A stretch of DNA of 64,000 bases from the NCBI GenBank assembly GCA_028622995.1, contig JAJQJQ010000038.1, positions 1-64,000 of the forward strand, read 5' to 3'. The notes beneath the pieces were generated by a model. The model saw only the letters and a list, made by a program, of their open reading frames with translations. It was not told the DNA's origin and made no database searches. The DNA is from Panagrolaimus kolymaensis. Its lineage: Eukaryota; Nematoda; Chromadorea; Rhabditida; Panagrolaimidae. A program made the translations under genes and the position numbers. Of the stretch, positions 47,993 through 60,303 are shown piece after piece; the first letter of the stretch is position 1, and each line of letters begins with the position of its first letter.

Positions 47993-50802
47993 ATGCCGAA
48001 ATATGGTTTAATTTCAAGAATTGGTCAAGGCGCTCAAGGAATTATCGTTAAAGCTCGAACACTTGAGGTAATTATTAAAAGAAAAAAAAGTTTATAATTA
48101 AAATTTTAATTTAGAGTGGTGAAATAGTCGCAATTAAACGAATTCATCTTAAACCAGACCCTAAAAGTCAATTAGAAACAATTCGAGAAATTACTTGCTT
48201 AAAAAATTGTAATCATGAAAATGTTAGTAAATTAAGATATTTAAAAAATTCGACTCAAATAAAAAACCCAAAACCTAAAAGTAAATATTATTTTTTTATT
48301 TCATTTCATTTTATTTTTAGATAATTAAATTGCAAGATTATTTTTTTACTGACACTACTGCTTCTCTCGTATTTGAATATATTGAAAGTACATTAAAGTT
48401 GATAATATTGGATAGTCGACGACCTCAAAATGACGCCCTTTTATGTCATTACTTCCTTCAAGTTTTTAGTGGAATTGCATATCTTCATCATTTAAATATT
48501 ATGCATAGAGTGAGTGAGTAAGAAGAGTAATTTAACACTCAGGAAAAAAAAATACTTGAAGCTAGACTTTTTCTTCGAATTTAAAAAAAAGCTTTAATTT
48601 TTAAGGATATCAAGCCTGAGAATATTCTTGTTTCAAATAAAAACCAAATAAAAATAGCTGATTTTGGTTTATCATGTTTATATGTTCCCGGAAGTAGTTC
48701 TAAAACATATTCCCATCAAGTTGTAACGCGATGGTATAGAGCTCCAGAATTATTATTTGGTTCAATTACATATGATTTAAAAATAGATTTATGGGCTGCT
48801 GGATGTGTATTAGCTGAATATATAAATGGTTCACCCATATTTATGGTTTGTTGGAAAGAAAATTATTTATTTATTTAAAAGTTTTTCTTTTCCATTTTCT
48901 TAAAATTAGATTTTACCAAGAATTTGCGTGATTGCGTTTTGGAAAAAATATCTCTACGGTAAAAAGAAAAATAAACACGCAAAAAAATATGTTTTTTTAC
49001 TGTTTTTGTTACACTTTTTGATAATCTTTGTTCCAAAAAAAATGTTATTAAATCATAACCTTGTCTTTAGGGATGTAATGATATCGATCAACTCGTGAAT
49101 GTCCTTTCGATTCTTGGAACCCCTGATGATGAAGCTTGGCCCGAATGGAGAAATCTCCCCGATGCAAATAAAGTTTTATTTAATGAATCCAAACCAAAGG
49201 TTAATTGGAATGATTTAGGTTGGTGTTTACTTATTTTTATTTTTTTAAATATTTCATTACTAATCTCCATAATAATAATAAAAACAACTTCCTACATTAT
49301 TTATTTACTCCCTTTAAGCTTTTAATAACTAAGCTGCAATTTTTTTAAATAAGAAATTTTGAGTCAAATGTAAGCTTGAAAAATTTATAACATGGGGAAC
49401 AACAACATAAAAAACGGCGGTGCATAAGCTTGTATTTAAAAGGTTTAAAAAATAAATAAATAAAAATAGAAATGCAGCAAAAAAAATTACTGTAGGCTAT
49501 AAATTGTTTTTTTTGCGGCAAAAGTTTAGTTTACTAAATGTAAAGTCAATTATATTTTATTTTTTGTTTTCAAAAAAACAACCAACCTTTCAATAAAAAA
49601 TGCCAAAAACGATTCAGAGAATTCCAAGAAAATGTTTTAAATAAAAAAACAGTGGTAAGAGACTTAGAAAAAGGGGAAACTTAACTTCGAGATTTGAAAA
49701 ACTTTTAAATAATTTTTAAAGCAAGAAAAAAATCTACGACAATCGCAAATAATTGCGTAAAAAAGCTAAAATAATTTTTAAAAAGTATAACTTAATTAAA
49801 TTAACTATGACTAACAACATTATGCAAAATTTGGAAGCACTTACATTAAAACAAAAAATGTAAACTCTTTTTCGTTAAAGTTAATCTTTGATATGATTTA
49901 AAAATTTTTTTAAATCTTTTCCGGTTTTTTAAGTTTGCACTGAAAAACAAAATAAAATGCTTTTTATTTAATTTTTTGTTGTCAAAAACAAGGCAATTTT
50001 CATTTTAGTGCTTTCCGCTCTCAATGTCGCAATATTCAAATATCAAACATTTGTTTCGTCATCGCACCCATACGTGGGCATGGTGGTGTGTCAAGATTTT
50101 TTTTGTTACTAAACCTAAAAATCTACCAAAGGATCTCCCCTTTGCTACTTTTTCCTCAAGGCCCTTTTTCCATACTAAACCTCCAAAATTCGTCAAATTT
50201 ACCAAAGGGTCTCTCCTTTTATTTTAAATTTTTTCGCGTAAAAACTCGACTAAACACTAAACCTTCGGGTGTGTCAAAACACACCCTAACACACCCTGTG
50301 CCCAAGTGTGATCGCACCACAAAAAAGAGAAAAGTTCAACTTTTTTTCGGCGTAATATGTTTGCTTGTTAAATTTTTGCAAAAAAATGCAATTTTTTATG
50401 CGTGGATATAATAGTTAAATTATATTTGATTTTCTCCTAACTTCCAGACTTTAGCTTTCTTTTAGCGCTACACCACATTTCTTTTTTTAAAAGATAAATA
50501 AGAAATATAAATTTCTCTAATTTTCTATTTAATCCTTATGTTTTTTGCTTTTTTTAGTTCCCACTGCTTCACCCTCAGTGCGTGATTTAGTTATTAAATT
50601 GATTCAACTTAATCCTGCCGATCGTCCCACAGCAATTGAATGTGTTAAATACATAGAAAGAATTCCAAAAAATGAGAGCCCAATCAGTTATGATCCTCCA
50701 CTACCATCAGCACCAAAATCAAATGAAGGACATCAACAAATAGCCTATTTAAAGGATTTAGAAATCGATTCAATTATTTCAAATCTTCAAGAACTCTCCT
50801 AA
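47993..50802 (+). CDS. dyf-18: Cyclin-dependent kinase 20 / CCRK-like kinase (DYF-18 type)
   Basis: Six exons: 47,993-48,067, 48,115-48,222, 48,321-48,509, 48,606-48,845, 49,071-49,218 and 50,558-50,802; 334 residues. A Ser/Thr kinase: Gly loop GQGAQG (11-16), ATP lysine in VAIK (Lys33), C-helix ETIREI, catalytic HRDIKPEN (Asp125), DFG (143-145) and the activation segment SHQVVTRWYRAPELLFG with Thr165. The strings ILGTPDDEAWPEW, NLPDANKV and INGSPIF follow CDK20 more closely than other CDKs. CDK20/CCRK regulates ciliary assembly and intraflagellar transport in metazoans. After the kinase domain a short tail rich in Pro and acidic residues replaces the vertebrate C-terminus. Intron 2 uses GTTAGT, a weaker donor, and is needed to give HEN/IIKLQDYF. 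The last intron is 1.3 kb. The symbol is given by family and context, not by alignment. Confidence 0.85.
50058..50325. mobile_element. Possible MITE in the last kinase intron
   Basis: Within a very AT-rich intron this patch is GC-richer and has related ends. The left arm (TGGGCATGGTGGTGTGTCAAG near 50,076-50,096) pairs imperfectly with the right arm (CTAACACACCCTGTGCCCA near 50,286-50,304). ATCGCACC occurs just inside both outer edges, and a short direct repeat (TACCAAAGG.TCTC.CCTTT) lies inside. No target duplication is obvious. It may be an old inverted-repeat element or only a local fold-back. Confidence 0.35.
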
Positions 50803-53271
50803 AATCATTTTTGAAAAAACTCTTTTTTTGCTTATTTTTATTTTTCTTTCTTTCGCACTTTTTTTCAAGAAAATAAAAGTATGGAATTTTGATAGCCTGA
50901 TTAGTCGCTTAATATTTATTTTATTTTTTATTATCGTTTGACAAAAAAATAGACAATTATTACTCAAAATTATGATTATTCTTTTTTCCTCATCCGATCC
51001 AAAACACTCAAAGCCAGAAGAAGAAGAGTCTAAGAGGAGATGTTTGTTTCACCCAAAGAGAACACATATTTACATATATACGTATTAACCTTTCTTCTTT
51101 AATTTTTTTCTATGTGTTTGTGTGTTATGTCCATGATCTATCTCTCTTTTTTTTTATCAAACAAAACAAAAAAAACCTTCAAAATGTAAAAAAATGTCAA
51201 ACAATTGACAGAAGGAAGACAAGCAGCATCAGCAAATAGCATCTCTTTAAATGAAGCTGATGTCGCTGATGATAGTTTTATTTTTTTTACTTCTTTAGCG
51301 TCGTCTTCGTCGTCGTTTTTAGGAACATCAATTGACACCATCTCATCGATGTCCTCTTTTTTTCGAGTCTTTAACTAAGTAACTAACTAACGAGAAAAAA
51401 TGTATTCAAACTGAAGAAGGAAATAAACGCCCCGTTAAAAATATTTGCAACATTTTTTGCTTTTTCTTATAAAATTTTTTTTCTATCGTTTAATATGGCA
51501 CCCATTAAAAAATAAAATAGAATATGATGATGCTTTGGCATTAATCCAGCCAGCATTTTTTTCTCTTTATTTGTTTCTTATTCCTTATCATTTTTTTACT
51601 TACTGTTTTTTTGTTGTTGACTTCTTAAATATTTTCTTCAACTTAGTCTTCCTAACTTTTTTTCCACTTTCTTCTTTTTTCTTAATTAACCCAATCAGCG
51701 TTAGATATCCACATTGGTGACACAGTTTTTAACTTCAGCTTTTCAATCCCAAGCGACTGACTACTTTTTCTTTTTCTTCTGTTTTTAATGCATTAAAACA
51801 GCGTACATCATTATTACTTTACATGGTAGATTTTTTTATTCTTTCTTTTCCTTCTCTCTTCTTTTTTTATTCATTTAAGAATGTTTTTAAGTTGTTGTAG
51901 ATAGATATGATGTCCTACTCATTGAGTTAGCTTTGATGATGAACGAGTTAAAACTCAACCGACGACATCCTAAAAAATTTTTTAGGTTTCGAGATGGAAA
52001 GTTTATGAGCTTGCCGCCGCCATTCATATATTTTTCATTTTCTTCCGTGTTTTTTTGACGTAAATTTTTGGGCTTTTCTAATTATCTTTTTTTCAATGAA
52101 AATTATTCCTAAAATAATGAAGCCTAAAATCTTAAATCGAAGATCATCATTGTAAGAGAAATTATTTTCCGTCTCGAGAGAAGAAAACTATGTGATTTTT
52201 TATTATTGTTTCAATTCAATTTTTATTTTTTTAATCAAATTGATTATAAAACATTAACTAACTTTATTAACAATACTTTTGCCTTTAGTTGAAGTGTAAA
52301 TTTTTCAGTTTAAGCGACGAGTGCATATATTTTCTCTTTCTTTTTTCTATTTTCTTTTTTACTAACTAAAATCATTAAATAAGATTTCTTTTTATTTTAA
52401 TTTTTTTTTCGTCGGCTTTTTTTCAACTACCAAGTAAAGCATTTATTTGCCTTGAAAATGCTACCTCTTATTGTATTTTATGAGACTGACTGACTGCCGA
52501 TTATTTATTGAAGGAAAAAAACGAAAGAGAGCCGTATCTTTACTTTAATTTGAAATCCCCAAAGGTATCAGTTCCCTTAAGCTTTGTATTCAACAATCGT
52601 TGGGAAGAAGCTGTTGTTTTATTGCTTTCTCTCTCACCTCAGCCTCTAAAAAAATACTTAGATACTTAGGCTACTGCTCGAATTTTTTTCTCCTTGTTAT
52701 ATGCTTTTCAAATGAGTAAAATCTATCCATTTTCTATCGTGCCTTTATTTTTTATATATTCGATGGTTTCTATGGGCTTTTTTTGTTTATAATAATAATA
52801 AAATAAAGTTGACTTTTACGCGCAGGGAATAAATAACAAAAATTATTTTTTTTGTACTCGCACATTTTTTTTATACAAGAAACAAATAAAAAAAACTTTG
52901 CTCTCGCCTTTTTTGCTTTTGTTTTTTTAGCTGAAAAAAATTACCTTAAATTTGATACATAAAAAGAGAAGCTTCCCTTTCCATGTTTTTTTTTGTTATC
53001 TTTAATATACTCTTTTTGCACATTTATTTACGGTTCACTTTCCTCGAATATCATCTGTTAATTTTTTCTTCATAATCTTTGTTTGTTTAGATAACTCATT
53101 TTTCATAACGCCACATATTTGGCGTTTTACTTACACACGTGTTATTTGAGAATTAACCATCAACAAAACATAAGAAAAAACCATTATTAAAAGGAAGAAG
53201 AAGAAGCAAAAGAAAAATTAAAAATAAAAACATAAACTTAAAGTTTTTTCATTTTCGAAAAAACCAGAGTC
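50803..53271. other. Intergenic region between the kinase and the second GPCR
   Basis: These 2.5 kb are T-rich, with a high density of TTTTTCTT runs on the + strand. The longer chance frames have no domain. A partly self-complementary stretch occurs at 51,914-51,971 (GATGTCCTACTCATTGAGTT against AACTCAACCGACGACATC). It probably holds the GPCR promoter in its last few hundred bases; no element can be named. ACCAG at 53,262-53,266 could be a trans-splice acceptor just before the GPCR start. Confidence 0.5.
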
Positions 53272-54899
53272 ATGGAAGTAATGGAACCTGGAATGCCATT
53301 ATCATCATTAACTACAACAATGACAACATTTTTTGATTGTTCTAATTCAAGCTTTAAACCTCCTCGACCTTTAACAGCAGGAAATGTGGATTATGTTATT
53401 CAACATTATATTTTTCCAATTCAATTTTTTCTTGGAGTTTGTGGTAATTCCCTCAATTTATTGGTATTGCTCAGCTCAAGCATGAAAAACCAAGTTAGTT
53501 CTTTCTTACTATTTTCTTTTTTCCTTTACCGTAATTGTGAAGAGTAAAAAAATATTCTTCTTCCTTTATTTTTTTCTTTATTTTTATTTTTTTAGGCTAA
53601 CACATTTCTCTCTGCTATGGCATTTGCTGACTTGGCATTTTTATTTTGCATGGTTCCATTTTCATTAGCTTCATTTGAAATATTTTATGCGAGCCCAAAT
53701 TTTAAGAATTTTCTTTATTTATATCGCGCTCATGGCGTTGGTGTAGCTAATATGTTTTCCACTGCTGCAACATGGTGAGTTGTTAATTTACTTTTCCTTG
53801 AATTATGATTTATAAGAAATTGAATTTTTTCAAAACAAAAAAATTGATTTTTCATTTTTTACAGAAAACAATCTTTTTTAGGCTTGTTTTGGCTGTTTCG
53901 ATCGAACGATTCAGTGGGGTTCGAAGACCTATGCATACTCGATTTCAATTACGTGATCGAAGGTTATTATCTTTAATAGGAATAATTTTTTTGGTGGCTT
54001 CTTTATTAACTTTATATCAACAATTTGAATATCGGGTACAATTTAGAGATATTTGTGGTATAACTATGCCTAATATAGCATTTGTGCATTCGGTAAATTT
54101 TATATATGTTTAAAATAAGCATAATTTTTTTTTTGAGTTTTAGTTGCGTTCAACAAGCCCATTATTACGTAATTATATAAAATTAAGTAAATATACACAA
54201 ATATGTTTGGGTGTTGTATTACCGGTTCTTGCTGTGGCTGCGTTAAATGTTTCACTTATATATTTTTTACGTCGACGGGAAATTATTCCAAGAGCTACGA
54301 GTGGAACTTCAAAAGATGTGGATTTTCGAAGAACAAGTGATTTTGGAACTTTTCAAAAGCAGGAAAGAAAGGTCACGGCTACGGTACTTTCGATAGTTAC
54401 TTGCTTTTCGATAACACATGTAAGTGATTTGAAAAAAAGTTCAGCTTTTTAAATATTGTTTTTTAGCTTCCAAGTTTAGTACCATATTTTTATGAATTAT
54501 TTTTTCAATTTTATACTCCCAGCGAATTATTAAATAATACTATCACTATCGTTAATAGTTTATTAGTTAGTGGAAAAGTTTTAAATTTTGTGTTATTTTG
54601 TACAAGTTCGACGCATTTTCGGCGAAGGACTATGATGATGCTAAATTCTTGGGTAACAAATATTTTTATTTATTTTTTTGTTTCGCAAAATGCAAATTTT
54701 TTAGTGTACAAGTCGAAGAAAAAAATATAGTAGTATGACGAGTACTGCAATAGCAACAGGTCCACCACAATCTAATTTAATGATGACTAATACTCCTACA
54801 AGTTCTAAACATAATAAGCAAGGACCAGTATATAATACAACTTATCGAAAACGTGAAGGTTTTGCTAAAATGTCAACAGTAAGTACTCAAGCAGATTAA
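53272..54899 (+). CDS. Rhodopsin-like G-protein coupled receptor, neuropeptide/FMRFamide-receptor-like
   Basis: Six exons: 53,272-53,493, 53,596-53,774, 53,882-54,092, 54,144-54,419, 54,467-54,652 and 54,705-54,899; 422 residues. TM1 about 42-66 (GVCGNSLNLLVL), TM2 75-98 with AFADLAF (Asp86), TM3 118-142 followed by SIERF (Glu142-Arg143-Phe144, in the place of DRY) and VRRPMHTR, TM4 160-180, TM5 about 222-245, TM6 near 283-308, TM7 with LNFVLFCTSSTHFRRR, a helix-8 entry typical of nematode peptide receptors. The N-terminus carries an NSS glycosylation site (25-27). The C-terminal tail is Ser/Thr/Asn-rich. The SIERF/VRRPMHTR combination resembles FMRFamide-type peptide receptors of nematodes and insects; the ligand is not known. 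Unrelated in detail to the GPCR at 44.4-46.3 kb, so not a local duplicate. Confidence 0.85.
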
Positions 54900-55472
54900 T
54901 ATCTCCTCCAAAATGGCTGCCATCATCATTAATTTATTTATTTACTTCTGCCGTTGTCACCCAAATAATTTCTTATTTTATTTATTTTTTACCTCTAAAT
55001 TCAGATCTTTCAACAGCAGACAATGACAAGAAAATTAATATAATATCTGTGTTTTCTTAAAAAAATTTGTTAATTGTTTTTTCCTTTTTACTTTCTTTCT
55101 CATTTTTTCACCGGTGTTTCAAAAAATACAATGTTAAAATTTTATTTTTGGCAATATATCAAAAAACAAAACATAGACGAACTAAAAAACTTATTCAAAC
55201 AATATTTTTACTTCCACAATCAAAAATTGAATGAAGAAAACAAAAAACAAATAAAAAAAAGTAACTGCTAGTGTGTGATGTTTCAACAACAAAAAATATA
55301 AATGTAAATGGCAGAGAAATTAACCCTCATTTAAAAATGTCAAAAAGGAAAAACAAAAAATTGTAAAATGTCAATGAAAAAATGGGTGCTTTTTAATAAG
55401 TGTTTTAATTTAATTCCTCTCTCCAAAAAAAGGCATAGTAGCACCATCATAAAACCCCAAAAAATATAGTAA
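54900..55472. other. Convergent 3' region, second GPCR and membrane protein gene
   Basis: AT-rich sequence between two genes that end toward each other. It must contain both 3' UTRs. Chance frames on both strands are Lys/Asn- or Phe-rich without a domain. Nothing else was recognised. Confidence 0.5.
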
Positions 55473-56126
55473 TTAAGATAATGGAGCTGTGGATGCATTA
55501 GATCGAGATGAAGTTCGATCATTAATGATTGCAGAAATATTTGAGCGAAAATCAATATGTCGTAAATATTTGAGTCCTCTCGACATTAAAAAAAGACTCA
55601 AACTGGCGCCAATAAGCGAACGGGGAGTGGTACCAACTCTAAAAAACAAAGAAAGTCAGTTTACAAAAAAAAACAATGATTCAAAATTTAGTTTAACAAC
55701 AAACTTTTTAGGTAATAGAGCTTTCAATAATACTGCAAACAATAAAGACCCAAAATTAAATATCACTGATGCAAATACACTAAATTCAACTCGATCCCAA
55801 CTATTTAATCGATAAAGATGGGGGCGAAAGAAAACATATAAACCAATACCAACGTGAGAATTGAATAATACTGTATTACTTACGGCAAGATCATACATGG
55901 GAAAAAGTCTAAAAAGATTAAAAATTATAAACTGTTTTTTTTAAATTTGCATAAATTTTTAATTTTTTTACCTTGTAACAAGCGAAGGTGAAAATATATG
56001 TACTGAAAATAATGTATGACTGATTGCCCCACTAATGGGAGCATAATGACGAACTAATGAAGTTGTAGTTAATCGAGGAAAAAGGTTATGACGCCATTCA
56101 GTTAAAGTTTCTTGCCAATTTCCCAT
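55473..56126 (-). CDS. Unrecognised multi-pass membrane protein, 174 residues
   Basis: Three exons on the minus strand: 56,126-55,972, 55,908-55,705 and 55,638-55,473, all phase 2 junctions, closing at 174 residues. Starts MGNWQETLTEWRHNLFPRLT. Hydrophobic segments lie at about 33-50 (ISGAISHTLFSVHIFSPSLV), 60-80 (VSNTVLFNSHVGIGLYVFF), 95-115 (VFASVIFNFGSLLFAVLLKA) and near 125-140 (SLIGASLSLFLM). A Ser/Asn/Thr-rich tail follows. There is no motif I can name; a small mitochondrial or ER membrane protein is possible. The donor of exon 2 (AAAAA/GTTTGTTG) was chosen because it alone joins to the clean downstream frame. A plus-strand frame of 108 codons (55,489-55,815) overlaps the locus but is Asn/Lys-rich and lacks splice support, so I regard it as the shadow. 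Confidence 0.6.
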
Positions 56127-57005
56127 ATTTAATTTTTTGGTTTAAAGAACTGCTAAAAAATTCTTTTTTCTTAATATGAATCAAATAAATAAATAAACAA
56201 ATGCATATGTACTTTTAAGTCAAAAACTTTCGCTCGAACCAAAAAAAAAAATACGATTAAACAAAAATAAAAATTATGAAGTTAAATAATGAGGCAGCAG
56301 CAGCCAGAGAACGAGAAAACAAAATTTAAAAAAAAGCAACAAAACAATAGCAAAGTTAAAATGAAAGAAAGAATATGAGCACTAGTTTTAAAAAATAGTT
56401 GTTTAGTTGTTTGCAACAAACATATAAAAAAGAAAAGCAATAGACAAATGTCAAGCTTTTTTCTTACTTTTTTTTCTTGCAACTTGGGTTTTTCTTTTTT
56501 CACTCTTTTCTATGTTAAAACAGTCGCAAAAAAAAAAATAACGTGAAAGAATGTTGGATAAGTAACAAAATAGAGGGACATGCACAAGAAGAAAAAAATT
56601 GCAAGATGTTAGTTTTTTTGTTTTCTTTTCTTTACAAGAACAATAAATTAGAACGGTTAGTTCAAAAAACGTCAAAATGAAAAAAAAATTAGTTTGGTTT
56701 GCTGCGTGTTTTTTTGTTGGTTAAAATAAATGTTTGGGTTGCGAATTAGTTTGCTCCTATTTGTAGTTTTAAAAAAGGATAATTAATTATATATATATAT
56801 ATAAAATTTAAACGGTTGAGCATTACAAGAAACAAAAAAAAGCAATCACAGTCATTTAAGGAAAAAAGAAATATTACACCGAAAAACTTTTTAACGGTTT
56901 CAAATTACTCTCGAATGAGTTTCCTTATTTTTTTGGAGCATTTTATTTACAAACATTAAAAAGAAAAACTTTATATATATAAAAGAATTTTGGGATTTGA
57001 ATTAT
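56127..57005. other. Intergenic region with a short TA run
   Basis: AT-rich 0.88 kb between the membrane protein start and the Nup43-like gene end, both on the minus strand. Contains a short TATATATATATATA run near 56,790-56,803. The chance frames examined show no domain. No regulatory site was recognised. Confidence 0.5.
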
Positions 57006-58199
57006 TTATTTTCCTGGTACAATAAAGCATAAATCACCCGAATTTGTAGCAATAATAATTTCATTTCCTCGATTATCCAAAGATATTGGGTTATCGATGT
57101 CTTTCATCCATGAATATTTAAGTTTGTCAAAGTGATTACCTTTAAGCCATGGAGAAACATCAAGTTCGTCTGTATTAAACCTAAAAATTTTTTGTTTACT
57201 TTTATTTATTGCTCGTTCGAGCTTGAAAATAAGCAACAAAAAATACATACCATAGAGATACAAGTTCTTGATTGTTAAGTTCAACATAGCCATCAGCGCA
57301 AGTTGCAAACGCAGTATTGGGGCAATGTTCGGCAAATTTTACAGAAGTTATTGGTTTGCTTGAAACTTTCAAAGTACAATGGTATTTTTGCATGTCGTGT
57401 CTGAGATCAGTAAAATTCACAAATCCATCACTCGAGCCTGTCATTACTAAATTGCTATCTTTCATGTGGCAAGAAGTTATTCCATCATTAATTTTATGAG
57501 CCATTCGATAACAATGTTTAGGCATTTCTTCACGATTCATTTCTTCTGGTCCCCGCAAATCCCATAAACCCACACTTCCACATCCATGTCCAGTAATAAA
57601 AAGATAAGGTGAAATTGCTTGAAGAGCAGTTATCGGAGTTTCATTTTTTGATAAAAGCCTTCTCGAATTATTTTGAATATCATGGAATATAATTTTTCCT
57701 GATGCTGTTCCTATAAATAAATGATCGCCGTTTATATCCATTGCTGTAACACTGCTGCCATTGCCTGCAGAAGTTGAAGGTATTAGAGGCAAGAATTTAC
57801 CACCATTTTGAGTTCCATGAATTTTTAGTACTTCATAGGAGCCATTTTGATTCCCATATGCAACAATTCCACTTCGTGCATTTCTGTAATAATTGCTTTT
57901 TTGAAGAATCTCTCGCAATAATGTTAAATAACATACGAAATCGAAGAAATTTTATTTGACGCCCTATATTGAGTTATATGCTTTATAACTGAATCACTTT
58001 CACTTCCATATTTATTAAATTCATAAAGATCAATAACATTGTTGACATTTGAAGCAGCAACAAATAAATTTTTATTGGAATGATTAAAATATTTTGTCCA
58101 TTGAATAAATGAAAGATCTATTGGAGTTCTAGCAAAAAGTCGAAAACGTCTTCGTCTGGGATTATTATTAACGTTTAAAGCTGAATGTAAAAATGACAT
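57006..58199 (-). CDS. WD40-repeat protein, Nup43-like nucleoporin
   Basis: Three exons on the minus strand: 58,199-57,937, 57,883-57,251 and 57,180-57,006; 356 residues. Repeats of WD40 type are visible: VTAMDINGDHLFIGTASGKI, ITALQAISPYLFITGHGCGS followed by VGLWDLRG, then ITSCHMKDSNLVMTGSSDGF with FTDLR, and ITSVKFAEHC...AFATCADG. The N-terminus is basic (NNNPRRRRFRLFARTPIDLS) and precedes the first blade, as in Nup43, a subunit of the Nup107-160 (Y) complex of the nuclear pore. Other small WD40 proteins cannot be ruled out. Exon 1 was started at 58,199 because upstream in-frame ATGs lie in hydrophobic/basic sequence not expected before a propeller. Intron 1 is 53 bp and opens with GTATGT. 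Confidence 0.7.
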
Positions 58200-58522
58200 A
58201 ATAGTTATATTTGTACAAAAAGAAAATAATATACCCGAAATTAAATATATTTTTTTACGATTGGACTTCCAACACAAGAAAAAAACATGGCGAACACCAA
58301 ATCGTTTGTTTCTTTTTGCCAAAAGAAACTGTGTTCCTTATATAAAAAAAGCCACCAAATTGATATATTAATGGCAATCATGCATACAAAATAAAATCAC
58401 TTTGAAAATGAACTACAGGAACTTAAAATTTTTGATTTTTTTTGTTTTGATTTTATTTTATTTAGAAGTATACAACACTCAAAAACATTCAAAAGTAATT
58501 TGCAGAAATAAAAAAATTTAGT
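58200..58522. other. Short intergenic region
   Basis: 323 bp of AT-rich sequence separating the Nup43-like gene from the F-box-family-like gene upstream on the same strand. It should hold the 3' UTR of the latter and the promoter or trans-splice site of the former. Nothing distinctive was seen. Confidence 0.5.
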
Positions 58523-59391
58523 TTATCTAAACGGAAGGAAGTTGAAGGAAGGTGTTGGAATGATTTTTGTACGCTTCCTCCGTTCTTTTTTTAAAGTTGC
58601 AATGATGGTGCCATTGGTTTCAGCGAAACAGATGTTTATACTACCAGTGGGTTCCATGTGTTTATCAGCAAATTTATATAAATCATTTAAATCAATATCT
58701 AACATGTTATAAAGAGAACAGTGCTGTAACTTGGTTTTTCTATTAATTGAAATGAGTCGCTTCAAAGCTTCATTCGTAATTCGAGAAGTTTCAATATTTC
58801 CTTTAATCCTAAAACCATAAACATTTTATAACTGAAAAAATCAAACTCATCTTACTCGAGAATTTCAGCGAAATGACACTTTTCAAAAGCTTGATAAAAA
58901 ATTGGAATACAATCTTGTTCCCTTAAAGTAAGGTACAATTTTTTCAAAGAAGGTTGCAAAAATTTGTTGATGACCCATTCATTTAATTCAAAACCCATTA
59001 CTATAAAAATTTCTTTAATTTCAGATAAATCAATCTTAGAAATAATGGATTCAAATTGAGCTTGAGTAAGAAACCCTAATATCAAGTTGTTCCAAACTTT
59101 AACAGGATTAAATTCTAATTTAATCTTTTCTTTTATTGATAACTTATTTTGAATATTAAAGCGAGAAAATACTATCCAATCGTCAAGTGTTATTTTTTCG
59201 TAACTGCCCATCTTTAAATTTTTGATATGACCTTTTCCAATTTGAATTTGGCATATTCGTAAAGATTTGCAGATTTGCATTAATTTATGCGATGTTTGAA
59301 GGTTGCAATCTTTTTTGAAATAATCAATAACATATTTGGGAAAAGAATATAATTGTTGAGCTCGATTATTGAAATCAATATAACTTGCCAT
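58523..59391 (-). CDS. Nematode F-box-family-like protein of unknown function
   Basis: Two exons on the minus strand: 59,391-58,856 and 58,808-58,523, 273 residues. Residues 15-45 read YSFPKYVIDYFKKDC, then QTSHKLMQICKSLRI, a pattern ('FPxxVIxY...KL.Q.CK') that recalls large F-box-like families of Panagrolaimidae and relatives. The middle has helices and beta-like stretches (WNNLILGFLTQAQFESIISK; SLKKLYLTLREQDCIP) as in leucine-rich or FTH-type regions. The end is basic (KKERRKRTKI). There is no proven F-box, so substrate-adaptor function is only suggested. The intron (47 bp) was placed by frame: GA/GTAAGA to TTTTAG/GATTAAAGG. Confidence 0.6.
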
Positions 59392-60303
59392 TATTACATA
59401 TATATAGTATATTACAAATCAAGTGGAAGATAATAAAGAGAAAAATGAAAAAATCAACCACATACAATCAAGTTAGGCACATGAAAATGATTGAAATTAA
59501 TTAAATGTGAGTTGTGCCGACCTTTCTCATTTTTGGGTTGTGGTTAAAGTGGAAAAGCAAAGTTATGGACAAACATTTTTATAAATGTAAACATCAAAAA
59601 TAATGATCTTTTATAAATGATTTTGTGCATAATAAAAACTCTTTCTTAATCATGAAAAAAGAGATTTTAAGGAAAGTAAATTTGTTAATCAAAAAAACCA
59701 CAAATCTTTCTTTATTTATTAATTACTTGATTTTTTTTTGTTGATTGATGGTTCTTAGCTTCATTCGAAATTATTTTTATATGTTTTTTTGCGCAATTTT
59801 TTTCGTTTTTAGTCATTTTGTTGCCCTTTTTATAATCTTTTGATCTTAGTTTCAATTTCTTTTTTTTTGTTAATGTCTGTTCTAAACTTTTCATTTTTTT
59901 CTTCTTTTAACACCCGCTTTTTCTTTATAAACAACCATAGACTGATTCATTTTTTCTTCCAATCGCTTTTTGATTTTGTCTTATTTATAAATTTGGAAAT
60001 GGTACTATTCCGTTTCTATCCCCAAAATGGCATATTTAGAATTTTTTATGTTTTTTTATACACGCGTAAATTTTGAAAATCTTTTTTACTTTCCATTTGT
60101 AGCGGTTAAATTCACATAGAAATAAAGGATCTTTGTTTTGGATAAAAAAAACTGATTATTTTTGACAAAAATAAAATTTGGTTGAAAATTTGAATATTTC
60201 TTTTCGAAATTTTTATTGAGCTTTTTTTATAAACTAACAGATTTATAGGCAAAACGTTTTAGATACCCACGCTTTACATAAACTTTTATTTGCCTGTTTC
60301 TCC
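59392..60303. other. Intergenic region before the small two-exon gene
   Basis: AT-rich 0.9 kb between divergent genes. A Lys-rich minus-strand frame and a Phe-rich plus-strand frame occupy 59,712-60,076; both are low-complexity and not believed. TAAACTAACAG at 60,230-60,240 is a good splice or trans-splice acceptor for the gene that follows. Confidence 0.5.

Noticed and set aside
51138..51341. Minus-strand frame with an acidic start (MVSIDVPKNDDEDDAKEV)
   Set aside because: Codon content looks slightly coding-like, but it derives partly from GAC/GTC repeats, ends in a hydrophobic low-complexity tail and has no partner exons that I could find.
53900..53935. GGGGTTCGAAGACC, like a tRNA T-loop
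   Set aside because: It lies within the coding exon of the second GPCR and no acceptor stem, D-arm or anticodon arm could be placed around it.
56785..56805. TATATATATATATA run as a promoter
   Set aside because: Simple repeat in AT-rich intergenic DNA; no gene start is placed suitably.
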